Assembly: GCA_007695035.1 (NCBI GenBank) | Contig: REEO01000036.1 | Location: 1-64,000 of the forward strand | DNA: 64,000 bases | Source: Saprospirales bacterium | GTDB taxonomy: Bacteria; Bacteroidota; Bacteroidia; Chitinophagales; Saprospiraceae | Reading direction: 5' to 3' | Part shown: one piece after another, positions 54,074 to 62,915 of the stretch | Position numbering within the stretch: position 1 is the stretch's first letter | Layout of the letters: each line of letters starts with the position of its first letter | Translations under genes and position numbers: made by a program | The notes under the pieces: model-generated | Seen by the model: only the letters and a program-made list of their open reading frames with translations | The model's database searches: none | What the model was told of the DNA's origin: nothing

Positions 54074-55023
54074 GGGAATATTTTTGGGAGGTGGGTATCC
54101 ATGGGGGAGCTTTGACCGGGAGTTGGTGAGAAATGTAGGGAAAGGTCACTTGTGGGGTTTGGAAAGGCTCACCAGATTGAAGGATAATTGAAACGGACTC
54201 ACTCATAAGTTAACACAAATTCCCTGTCGGGAAATTCCTGATCCCGATAGGCGACGGGTTTGCCACCCGGGTTGTAATGGTAGGTGATTTTACAAACCTT
54301 GCAATCCTGATAGGGCTGGTAGGTTACTCAAGTTTCGCAGTTTTCTTTCGTGGAAATTATGAGGGCTTTGTGTATTGTGAGGCAATTAGTGAATTGCGAG
54401 ATTGGTGGGGTTGAGTGGATTGAGAAAGAATAAAAGCTTGCCTACAAAAGATAGCCCAATTTCAGCTTCAACACACAACGCTTAGGGGAGGAATGCATTT
54501 TTTAGCCAAATACATGACAAGTTTACCCCTAGACTTTGGCAGTGCACCCTATACTTTAGGTGGGGATTGTTACTTTTTGTAGTTGTCCCCAATTCTTTAG
54601 TGGATCAGACAAAAGTAAGAAGGATTTGATACTTGCAGCAAAACTATTAACCTGAGATGGTATAAATTTATGTCAGGTGTAAATTTCACATAAATCGCTG
54701 AAATACAATTAAAAGAAGACATATAATTATTCAGTAGTAATGTTTAAACAGTTTGCATACAGTTAAGTATAACCTGAGAAAATTCAGGTATCAAATTATT
54801 AACTACACTCGAGTTTGCAATCACATTGACTGAAGGAAACCCATAGGTTAGAGGTGTTAATAAAAATCCTTTCAATCTTAGGCAGTGATCAGAATGCACG
54901 GTATATTTACCGGATTTTCAATGCGATCAAACCGGGCATATTGAACTACTTACTGACAAAGGTCTGAAAAGTGGGGGTGCTGAATTTTTATCATCGGTCG
55001 CTCAACCATTAAATTCTATTCAG
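54074..55023. other. Long intergenic region between smc and ptrB
   Basis: No open frame of note, tRNA or repeat family is recognisable in these 950 bases. Weak structures are TGGGGA/TCCCCA (54561-54591) and ATTTATGT/ACATAAAT (54666-54695). The right half is clearly more A+T-rich than the coding DNA around it. A near-consensus -7 element TATATTTA is at about 54901-54908. Confidence 0.5.
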
Positions 55024-57195
55024 ATGAAAAAGTCATATTTATTAGTACTGACAGGATTTCTTACTTTTGCAATCCTGTTGGCAATCAGTGCCTGCGGGGA
55101 AACAAAATCAGATAAACCTATGACGATAAAAGAGAAGGTGCTGAAGCTCGATGCACCGCAAGCTGAAAAGAGACCTGTTGAGTTAGAGAAGCACGGAGAT
55201 GTGCGGATAGACAATTACTACTGGCTCAACCAGCGCGAGGACGAGGCGGTAATTGATTACCTTAAGGCCGAGAACGAATACCTCGACAGTGCGATGGCTC
55301 ACACGGCCGATTTTCAGAGTGATTTGTTTGATGAAATTGTCGGCAGGATAAAGCAGGACGATGAGAGTGTGCCCTATTTCGACAATGGGTACTACTACTA
55401 CACCCGCTATGAGTCGGGTCAGGAGCACCCCATTTACGCGCGAAAAAAGGGCTCTCTGGATGCGGAAGAGGAGATTGTTTTGAATGTAAATAAACTGGCA
55501 GACGGTTTTGAATACTACAATGTCACCGGACTTTCCGTTAGCCCGGATAATCGCTACGTGGCTTTTGGAGAGGACACCCTGAGTAGGAGGATATTCACTC
55601 TCCGCATAAAGGATCTGAAGACCGGAGAATTTTTGCCGGAAACCATTGGAGCTACTACCGGCAGGAGCGTCTGGTCAGGGGACGGGAAGCATCTTTTTTA
55701 CAATTTGAGGGACGCTGAAACTCTCCGATCGTACAAAGTATTCCGCCATGAGATTGGAAACGACCCAGAGGAGGCTGAATTGGTCTATCACGAGGAGGAC
55801 AACACCTTTCTCACCTTTTTATATAAAACCAAATCACGCGATTACATTGTGATTGGTTCCTACGCCACTCTGACCCAGGACTACCGTTTGATTCCTGCAG
55901 ACGATCCCACAGCGGAGCCCAGTGTTTTTGAGCCGCGGGACAGAGAGGGAAATCTGGAGTATTCCATTGCCCACAAAGGAGATAAATTTTACATCCGCAC
56001 GAATTTAGATGCCCGGAATTTTAGGATAATGGTCACACCCGTTGATGCTACCGGCCGGGAAAATTGGCGGGATTTTATCCCCCATCGCGACGATGTTCTC
56101 GTTGAGGGTATGGAGTTGTTCGATGATCACCTGGTGGTTCAGGAGCGCATAGAGGGACTCAGCCAGCTCAGGGTAATGGAATGGGAAGGAGATGAGGAAC
56201 ACTATATCGAATTTGAGGATGAGGCATTTGTGGTTTACCCCGGGACCAACCGACAAATGGATACCGATGTAGTGAGAATAGGTTTCTCCAGTCTGACTAC
56301 TCCCAATTCGGTTTTCGACTACAATATGAATACGCGCGAGCTCAAGTTGATGAAGCAACAGGAAGTCCTGGGTGATTTTGATTCAGGCCATTACGTGTCT
56401 AAGCGAAAAATGGTGAAAGTGCGGGACGGAGTGGAAGTGCCGGTTTCGATGGTTTTTCACAAGGATACTCCCCTTGATGGAACGAGTCCACTTTTGCTCT
56501 ACGCTTACGGCTCTTACGGTATCAGTATGGAGCCCCATTTCAATAGCGTGCGATTGAGTTTGTTGGACCGTGGGTTTATTTACGCCATTGCCCACATACG
56601 CGGTGGTGAGGAAATGGGCAGGCACTGGTATGAAGACGGGAAACTTTTGAAGAAGAAAAACACATTCCGGGACTTCATTGACTGTGGAAAGTATCTGGTT
56701 GAAAATAACTATGCGCATCCCGATCATTTGTACGCAATGGGCGGCAGCGCCGGTGGCCTCTTAATGGGAGCGGTGGTCAATAAAGCCCCCGACCTATGGG
56801 CCGGTATTATTGCCGCTGTGCCGTTTGTGGATGTGGTCACCACCATGTTGGACGAATCCATTCCGCTCACTACCGGTGAATACGACGAATGGGGAAATCC
56901 TAATGTCGAAGAGTATTACTTCTACATAAAGTCCTATTCGCCTTACGACAATGTGGTCGGGCAAGACTACCCACCCATGCTCGTCACCACGGGGCTTCAC
57001 GATTCCCAGGTTCAGTATTGGGAGCCGGCCAAATGGGTTGCGAAGTTGCGCGAAAATAAGACGGATGACAACCCCCTGCTTTTGTACACCAATCTGTCCA
57101 CGGGACATTCCGGTGCAGCGGGAAGGTTCGAAAGACACAGGGAAACAGCCAGGAATTTTACCTTTTTACTCGGCCTGGCCGACCGGATTGACTGA
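55024..57195 (+). CDS. ptrB: Oligopeptidase B (S9A), lipoprotein form
   Basis: The 723-residue prolyl-oligopeptidase-family enzyme cleaves peptides after basic residues in known homologues. It has a lipoprotein-type signal ending in ISAC. The N-terminal part HGDVRIDNYYWLNQREDEAVIDYLKAENEYLD is the family opening. A seven-bladed propeller follows, then the hydrolase domain with LLLYAYGSYGISMEPHFNS, IRGGEEMGRHWYEDGK and the nucleophile Ser in AMGGSAGGLLMGAV. The acid is in TGLHDSQVQYWEPAKW and the His in STGHSGAAGRFE. Membrane anchoring differs from the cytoplasmic E. coli enzyme but occurs in Bacteroidota. Confidence 0.93.
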   Translation: MKKSYLLVLTGFLTFAILLAISACGETKSDKPMTIKEKVLKLDAPQAEKRPVELEKHGDVRIDNYYWLNQREDEAVIDYLKAENEYLDSAMAHTADFQSDLFDEIVGRIKQDDESVPYFDNGYYYYTRYESGQEHPIYARKKGSLDAEEEIVLNVNKLADGFEYYNVTGLSVSPDNRYVAFGEDTLSRRIFTLRIKDLKTGEFLPETIGATTGRSVWSGDGKHLFYNLRDAETLRSYKVFRHEIGNDPEEAELVYHEEDNTFLTFLYKTKSRDYIVIGSYATLTQDYRLIPADDPTAEPSVFEPRDREGNLEYSIAHKGDKFYIRTNLDARNFRIMVTPVDATGRENWRDFIPHRDDVLVEGMELFDDHLVVQERIEGLSQLRVMEWEGDEEHYIEFEDEAFVVYPGTNRQMDTDVVRIGFSSLTTPNSVFDYNMNTRELKLMKQQEVLGDFDSGHYVSKRKMVKVRDGVEVPVSMVFHKDTPLDGTSPLLLYAYGSYGISMEPHFNSVRLSLLDRGFIYAIAHIRGGEEMGRHWYEDGKLLKKKNTFRDFIDCGKYLVENNYAHPDHLYAMGGSAGGLLMGAVVNKAPDLWAGIIAAVPFVDVVTTMLDESIPLTTGEYDEWGNPNVEEYYFYIKSYSPYDNVVGQDYPPMLVTTGLHDSQVQYWEPAKWVAKLRENKTDDNPLLLYTNLSTGHSGAAGRFERHRETARNFTFLLGLADRID

Positions 57196-57483
57196 TTTCT
57201 TTAGCTTTTATTTTTTGGCGTCGGGAGGATTGAATACATATAGGTTGTGTCCGGTTAATTCGGTGTCTTGAACCGGTTTGGAAATTCTTTTTGCCTTTTT
57301 TGCAGCATTTTATACATATAGTCCCCCGGATTCTATTTCTTTGCAGTGTAAAAGCAGATGCCTTTATGCGGTTGATTCAGGAAAGAAAATCGCGATCGCC
57401 GGAGGTTCTGCATTGTAAAATAATCAATTTCCACGCGCTCATTTGGTTAGCGCCTGTGCAATGGTTAGAAATTTTCGTTCATA

Positions 57484-58419
57484 ATGTTGAGCAGGAGAAT
57501 AGTACGAGTTAAAGTGATGCAATTGCTGTATAACCTTCAGGCCGATAAGCAGCTTGGGGCTTCGGACTTGCAGGGAATTTATCGCAAGGGTGTCAATCAG
57601 ACTTACGATTTGTTTTTGTTCTCCCTGTATGTGGTGTTGAAAACCACCCGGATTGCCCTGGAAGAAGAAGAGCGACGCAAGGCAAAATTGCTGCCCAAAG
57701 ATGAAGACCGGAATTTTACCCCCAAACTCTACCAGAATCCACTCATTCAAGAGCTAGAGAATTCTGAGCATTTTACCTCAATAATCGAGAAGAAAAATTT
57801 TGCCGCTCTGGTCGATGGGGACCTCGTCAGACAGATTTACCGAAAATTTGCTAAAGAGGAGGTTTACAGGGAGTATGTCTATAGCGAATCAGGGGACAAG
57901 GAACACCGCAAGGCCCTGCTGGATTTGTTCAGGTTTATGAGAAAGAGCGAGGTTTTTGAGGAGCTTCTAGAGAGCAATTACAGCAACTGGGAGGACGATA
58001 AGTCGCTGGTCGTAGGGGCTGTAAAGAAAGTCGTGAAAGCCCTTCCTGGACAGCCGGATGACTTTTTGAAGGAACACTATCCGGACGAGGAGACCTGGAA
58101 GGAATTTGGGGAGCAACTGCTCCAATTGACCATAGAGGAGGATAGTGAATTGAGGAAGACCATCAGCCCCACACTAAAAAATTGGGATGAGGACAGACTC
58201 AATACTGTGGATAATATCCTCATCAAAATGGCCCTCTGTGAAATGCTTCACTTTCCCACCATTCCAACCACGGTCACCATCAATGAGTACATGGAAATTT
58301 CCAAGGATTACAGCACGGCACGCTCCAAGGATTTTCTCAATGGGATTTTGGATAAACTCGCTGGGGATTTGCGTGAAAAAGGCATGATTAAAAAAAAGGG
58401 CAGGGGGTTGAAAGGCTGA
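57484..58419 (+). CDS. nusB: Transcription antitermination factor NusB, long form
   Basis: This 311-residue protein begins MLSRRIVRVKVMQLLYNLQA, the usual NusB opening. The C-terminal NusB fold includes LNTVDNILIKMALCEMLHFPTIPTTVTINEYMEISKDYSTARSKDFLNGILDKL. E. coli NusB has about 140 residues; here about 170 extra residues, highly charged and helical, lie between the first helix and the conserved end, as is usual in Bacteroidota. NusB joins S10 and boxA RNA in antitermination complexes. It lies 25 bases before guaA, and the two are probably co-transcribed. Confidence 0.92.
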   Translation: MLSRRIVRVKVMQLLYNLQADKQLGASDLQGIYRKGVNQTYDLFLFSLYVVLKTTRIALEEEERRKAKLLPKDEDRNFTPKLYQNPLIQELENSEHFTSIIEKKNFAALVDGDLVRQIYRKFAKEEVYREYVYSESGDKEHRKALLDLFRFMRKSEVFEELLESNYSNWEDDKSLVVGAVKKVVKALPGQPDDFLKEHYPDEETWKEFGEQLLQLTIEEDSELRKTISPTLKNWDEDRLNTVDNILIKMALCEMLHFPTIPTTVTINEYMEISKDYSTARSKDFLNGILDKLAGDLREKGMIKKKGRGLKG

Positions 58420-58444
58420 CCCGGCCCCATACCTGACATAAATA

Positions 58445-59983
58445 ATGGAACAGAGAATTGTCATTTTTGATTTTGGATCTCAGTACACCCAATTGATTGG
58501 AAGGCGAATTCGGGAGTTGAATTACTATTGTGAAATTCACCCCTTCACCAAAGAGATCGAACCCGGCCCGGATGTAAAAGCTATTGTGCTTTCGGGCTCT
58601 CCTTTTTCGGTGCGGAATTCAAATGCCCCGGATTTTGATCTCGAACGCTATATCGGAAAGGTGCCGGTGCTGGGGATATGCTACGGCGCCCAATTGATCG
58701 CTCAAAAGCTGGGAGGAAAAGTGGAGCGTTCCAACAGTCGCGAATATGGTCGGGCGGTCCTTACCAATTTGCTTCCCGATCCACTGATGCAGGGGGTTGA
58801 AAGTGGAACCCAGGTATGGATGTCCCATGCGGATCATATTTTATCATTGCCCCGTGGTTTTGAGACCATTTCCACCACCCAATCTATACCTGTTGCCGCC
58901 TTTCGGTCGCACCCGGAATCTGGAAGATCACCAGTTTACGGTCTGCAGTTTCACCCGGAAGTGACCCATACCGTTTCAGGAAGTACGCTGTTGGAGAATT
59001 TTGTATCCCGGATATCCGATATGGAGCCCAACTGGACCCCTGCCTCTTTTGTGGAGGAGACCGTAGAATCGCTTCGCAGTCAATTGGAGGGAGAGCGCGT
59101 GGTAATGGGCTTGTCCGGCGGAGTGGATTCCTCTGTGGCTGCCACGCTACTGCACAGAGCCATCGGAGACAGGCTGCACTGCATATTTGTCGATAATGGG
59201 CTGCTGAGGAAAAATGAATTTGAGGAGGTGCTGGAAGTATATAAAGACAGAGGGTTAAATGTAAAGGGTGTGGATGCCCGCGATCAATTTTTGGATCCCC
59301 TTGAAGGGGTGTCGGATCCGGAGCAAAAACGCAAGATCATAGGCCGGGTTTTTATTGATGTTTTTCAATCAGAGGCCGAGGAACTTGACAATGTAAAATG
59401 GCTTGGTCAGGGCACCATTTATCCCGATGTAATTGAGTCAGTTTCTGTTCATGGCCCCTCTGTCACCATAAAATCTCATCACAATGTCGGGGGACTTCCC
59501 GAAGCACTTAGCCTCAATATAGTAGAGCCCCTGCGCATGTTGTTTAAGGACGAGGTGAGAAAAGTGGGCGCTGAACTCGAACTGCCATCTGATTTGCTTG
59601 CCAGGCACCCATTTCCGGGGCCCGGACTGGCGATTCGAATTCTGGGTCCTGTCACTCGTGAAAGGGTGGAAATGCTCCAAAAGGCAGACCATATATTTAT
59701 CGAGGGCTTGAGGAAATTCGGTCTCTACGATCAGGTTTGGCAGGCTGGTGCAATTTTACTACCCATACACTCCGTTGGAGTAATGGGTGATGAGCGAACC
59801 TACGAACAGGTAGTAGCTCTCCGCGCAGTTACCTCCGTAGATGGCATGACCGCTCAGTGGGCTGAATTGTCCTACGATTTTCTGGGCGATATCTCCACGG
59901 CTATTATCAACAATGTGAAAGGAATAAACAGGGTCGTATATGACATCAGCAATAAACCACCGTCCACGATCGAATGGGAATAA
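58445..59983 (+). CDS. guaA: GMP synthase (glutamine-hydrolysing)
   Basis: The 512-residue bifunctional enzyme aminates XMP to GMP. The N-terminal class I glutaminase shows the catalytic Cys near residue 79 in [17 protein letters not shown] and the His-Glu pair in [12 protein letters not shown]. The ATP-pyrophosphatase half has the PP-loop [40 protein letters not shown] and [14 protein letters not shown]. The C-terminal dimerisation domain ends KPPSTIEWE, canonical for GuaA. Its last 44 bases overlap the start of the following lipoprotein gene. Confidence 0.97.
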   Translation: MEQRIVIFDFGSQYTQLIGRRIRELNYYCEIHPFTKEIEPGPDVKAIVLSGSPFSVRNSNAPDFDLERYIGKVPVLGICYGAQLIAQKLGGKVERSNSREYGRAVLTNLLPDPLMQGVESGTQVWMSHADHILSLPRGFETISTTQSIPVAAFRSHPESGRSPVYGLQFHPEVTHTVSGSTLLENFVSRISDMEPNWTPASFVEETVESLRSQLEGERVVMGLSGGVDSSVAATLLHRAIGDRLHCIFVDNGLLRKNEFEEVLEVYKDRGLNVKGVDARDQFLDPLEGVSDPEQKRKIIGRVFIDVFQSEAEELDNVKWLGQGTIYPDVIESVSVHGPSVTIKSHHNVGGLPEALSLNIVEPLRMLFKDEVRKVGAELELPSDLLARHPFPGPGLAIRILGPVTRERVEMLQKADHIFIEGLRKFGLYDQVWQAGAILLPIHSVGVMGDERTYEQVVALRAVTSVDGMTAQWAELSYDFLGDISTAIINNVKGINRVVYDISNKPPSTIEWE

Positions 59984-61382
59984 GGCAGCATTTTTGTGTT
60001 GTTTCTTCCTGGCACTTGTGTTAATGGTAGCCGGATGTAAAACCCAGCGCGCTCCGGTGGAGGATACCGCGGAAAAGGACAGTGATAAAGAAGAACCGGT
60101 GCGCATTCCGATCGATACTATTCAATGGTCCGTAATTTCACCGGAAGATTATCCCCCCGTCGGATACCCGGAAGATTCTCCCTACCGCGACCGAATTCCC
60201 GAAACCATCCCACCCCCGGTTTTGAAAGAGAAATACCGCATAGCCCTGTTTTTGTCTATGGAAGAGTGGCCTGAAACCGAAATTTGGGAGATATTTTTGG
60301 AAGAGGAGGATTTGGAAGAGGAGGAGCTAGAGGAAATTGAAGAACTCATTCCCACCCTGAATGAAGAAGCACTGGAATTTCTCAATGGTTTCGAATACGC
60401 CTTGAAGAGAGAGTTGGCCGAGGGTGTTCAGATTGTTGTAGAGGTGCACGCCATTGGTGAGCGCCGACCCAGGGACGAGATACTCACAAAACTAAGTGAG
60501 CTTAATTTTTCAGCGGACCTGATGATTGGAGGCCGGACCAGAGCGGAATTAGAGGCACTGTCAGCCTTTGCAGCTTCCAACCAGGCCGTATTGTTGAACC
60601 CGTGGTTTCCCGGAAATTTTGAAGTGGCGCCGGATGCGCAGGTAGTGAGTTTGCAACCCGGATTGCGCGACCATTTCGATATGGTAGCGAGAAAATTGGG
60701 GCAAATGGAGGAGGAGGATGTCTTTTACGTGGTCTATTCGCCCCGTGAAAGAAGTAGAGTAGAGGAGTTCAGAGAGATATTCCATGAATTTTTTCCCGAT
60801 CGGGAGTTTAGAGAGTTGTTTTTTCAGGATGATGTAGAAATTTTGGAGTTTGAGTTCGACGAATTTTTTGACGAAGAATCTACCACCTGGTTTTTCCTCC
60901 CAATGACGAGAAATCATCCCTTTATCTATCCGGTTCTGCGCACACTGGATGCCAGATCTGAGGATAAGGAATACAAAGTACTCGGTCTGACCCTCTGGGA
61001 TCGCGATGTACACCAGGAGTTACAAACCAAGATCGATTTGTACAATACCTCGGCCCACAGCCCGGTTTTCGGAGACAGCATACTCATACATTTTAATCAG
61101 GGATTTTATGACTACATGGGATACATTGGCTCCACCAACGAGTACGAAGGATTTATCACGGGCGAATTTGCCAGGCGCAATTTGCTGGTTTACGGGGCTG
61201 ATTTTCCGCTTTACTTACCCTATTCTGATGCCAATCCCGGATATTTTAACTTCCGCTTCCGGGAGTACGGATTAGAGGAAAAAGCCGTGGATGAATTTGG
61301 CCGAATTCCATCGAATTTGAGAAACAAAGGTTTGTATTTGCTGCGTTTCGACGAGGGGAAATTTCGTATATTATTTGACTAA
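59940..61382 (+). CDS. Substrate-binding-like lipoprotein following guaA
   Basis: This 480-residue protein has a lipoprotein signal ([18 protein letters not shown]) and a periplasmic-binding-protein-like fold of the LppC/Peripla_BP_6 kind. Segments such as [71 protein letters not shown] and [25 protein letters not shown] support this. In many Bacteroidota a related gene with a LysM domain follows guaA; here I see no LysM repeat. A very acidic run ([16 protein letters not shown]) lies near residue 120. The start overlaps guaA by 44 bases because the basic n-region needs codons inside guaA. The ligand is unknown. Confidence 0.78.
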   Translation: MTSAINHRPRSNGNKAAFLCCFFLALVLMVAGCKTQRAPVEDTAEKDSDKEEPVRIPIDTIQWSVISPEDYPPVGYPEDSPYRDRIPETIPPPVLKEKYRIALFLSMEEWPETEIWEIFLEEEDLEEEELEEIEELIPTLNEEALEFLNGFEYALKRELAEGVQIVVEVHAIGERRPRDEILTKLSELNFSADLMIGGRTRAELEALSAFAASNQAVLLNPWFPGNFEVAPDAQVVSLQPGLRDHFDMVARKLGQMEEEDVFYVVYSPRERSRVEEFREIFHEFFPDREFRELFFQDDVEILEFEFDEFFDEESTTWFFLPMTRNHPFIYPVLRTLDARSEDKEYKVLGLTLWDRDVHQELQTKIDLYNTSAHSPVFGDSILIHFNQGFYDYMGYIGSTNEYEGFITGEFARRNLLVYGADFPLYLPYSDANPGYFNFRFREYGLEEKAVDEFGRIPSNLRNKGLYLLRFDEGKFRILFD

Positions 61383-61456
61383 CAATCAGTCTTCACGCAT
61401 CACCAAAATTTTGTTTTGTTAAATTTTTTAATTTACCTATAGTGTATGGTGCTGAA

Positions 61457-61464
61457 TAAGTTTG
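61457..61464 (+). promoter_or_regulatory. -7 element TAAGTTTG of trmH
   Basis: Exact TAnnTTTG, 47 bases before the ATG. The upstream AT-rich stretch lacks a clear TTTG at the -33 position. Confidence 0.5.
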
Positions 61465-61511
61465 GAAGATTGATTCAGGTGGGCCTACGATTAAATTAAA
61501 AAATTAATTGA

Positions 61512-62153
61512 ATGAAAATCAAGCCGGAAAGATACGAACGGATAAGGCAAACGGTAGCCTATCGACAGTTGGACTTCACCGTGGTGCTTGAGCACTTTTC
61601 GGACATGCACAACATCGGAGCAGTAATGAGAACCTGTGAATCGGCCGGCATTCAAAATGTGCACATCATACCGCATCCTGAAGAGGAGCGAATGAAGAAC
61701 CCCGTCCTCGGCAAGCGCACCACTGCAGGGGCGAGAAAATGGCTGGATGTCTATCTCCACGAAACCATTGAAGACTGCATAGAAAGGTTGAGAAAATCTT
61801 ACAGCACGATATACTGCACAGCCCTGGGAGACCAGGCCACAGAACTTTTTGACGCCGATCTCACAAAGAGCACGGCCATCATCCTGGGCAATGAAAAACT
61901 GGGTGTATCCGACCGCGCCAGTCAACTTGCCGACGGAAACCTCCTTATCCCCATGATGGGAATGGTCAGATCACTGAATGTGTCCGTGGCATGCTCTGCC
62001 ATTGTGTTTGAAGCTGTCCGTCAGCGAAAACTGGCCGGCCTGTACCGAGACGATATCGACTTTGTCGAACATGGAAAACAACAGTTATTCGAAGACTTCC
62101 TCCGCAGGCACGAACTCCAGTACAAAGGGCGGAAGCCGAAAAGGGAGGATTAG
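61512..62153 (+). CDS. trmH: tRNA (guanosine-18-2'-O)-methyltransferase-like SpoU protein
   Basis: The 213-residue protein has the SPOUT methyltransferase trefoil-knot motifs in order: HFSDMHNIGAVMRTCESAGI (motif 1, with the Asn and catalytic Arg), STAIILGNEKLGVSD (motif 2) and IPMMGMVRSLNVSVACSAIVFEAVRQR (motif 3). The short N- and C-terminal extensions are of TrmH type. It should methylate the ribose of G18 in tRNAs, although other RNA targets are possible for SpoU proteins. It has its own promoter and stands alone. Confidence 0.9.
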   Translation: MKIKPERYERIRQTVAYRQLDFTVVLEHFSDMHNIGAVMRTCESAGIQNVHIIPHPEEERMKNPVLGKRTTAGARKWLDVYLHETIEDCIERLRKSYSTIYCTALGDQATELFDADLTKSTAIILGNEKLGVSDRASQLADGNLLIPMMGMVRSLNVSVACSAIVFEAVRQRKLAGLYRDDIDFVEHGKQQLFEDFLRRHELQYKGRKPKRED

Positions 62154-62267
62154 GTATTGTAGTTGATCAATTACGAATTACGAATTGGGGTAGTGGCGAA
62201 AATTCTGATTCATCCGGCATTAATAAGGAATCTTGGGGTAATCCTTTGGCTGGGATTAAGGTTCACC

Positions 62268-62283
62268 CCCCAAAGCTTTGGGG
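62268..62283. repeat. 16-base perfect palindrome CCCCAAAGCTTTGGGG
   Basis: A perfect self-complementary 16-mer lies inside the spacer, 115 bases after trmH. It could be a protein-binding site or part of a degraded repeat. Confidence 0.6.
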
Positions 62284-62318
62284 CTGAAGAGGTAAAGGTC
62301 GCAAAGGGTTCAATTGAC

Positions 62319-62366
62319 AGTAGAAAGTTCGGAAAGTAGAAAGTTTGGAAGGTGAAAAGTTGAGAT
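62319..62366. repeat. Tandem repeat, 16-base unit, about three copies
   Basis: AGTAGAAAGTTCGGAA is followed directly by AGTAGAAAGTTTGGAA (one difference) and a more diverged third unit GGTGAAAAGTTGAGAT. The copies are strictly head to tail. Confidence 0.6.
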
Positions 62367-62892
62367 AGGCCTTTGGGGTTTATGGCCAATATCTTCGTGC
62401 GTATTTGACCTTTCATTAATTCTATTCCCATAAATCCATAAATTACCCGGTTGTCAAAATTTACCTTTCAGTCCCTGAGATTTCGGAAAAGCCATCTGCG
62501 GACTTTGCGTAGAATCCTATCTGTTATTAGAAACCCTTCGATTCTTATAATTTACGGAAACTCAAAGAATTACTGAATACAGCCTTCGTGGCCTCTGCGG
62601 GAACCTCATACCACACGTCCCGGTGTAAAAAAGTTGACTGGATGCCATCGAAATAGTATTTACAGGCAAAATCCTCAAAAATTTACAATCCCTGCGAATA
62701 GATATCCTGCCGTTTACATCGAGGTTTCGCCTGAAAAACAACTCACAAACTCACAGACTCACCCCTTCGGCAGGCTCAGGGCAAAGCAATTCACAACTGG
62801 AAACCGGCCATCCGCCAAAAACCATCCCATCCCTCCACACCAATCCCGTAAAACCCAAGACATTTAATTCCCCCCAATCTTTGAATATTCCG

Positions 62893-62900
62893 TATTTTTG
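62893..62900 (+). promoter_or_regulatory. -7 element TATTTTTG of the aminotransferase gene
   Basis: Exact TAnnTTTG, 15 bases before the first ATG (62916), predicting a leader of about 10 bases. Confidence 0.55.
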
Positions 62901-62915
62901 CCAACTTTGCAATAA

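Larger units (their letters stand above)
62154..62915. other. Intergenic region with palindrome, tandem repeat and degenerate dispersed repeat
   Basis: The 762 bases hold a 16-base palindrome (62268-62283), a 16-base tandem repeat (62319-62366) and phrases such as CTTCGTGGCCTCTGCGGGAACC (about 62585-62606) that look like the complement of CACAGAG-type dispersed repeats. No gene or tRNA is recognisable. The aminotransferase promoter lies at its end. Confidence 0.5.
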
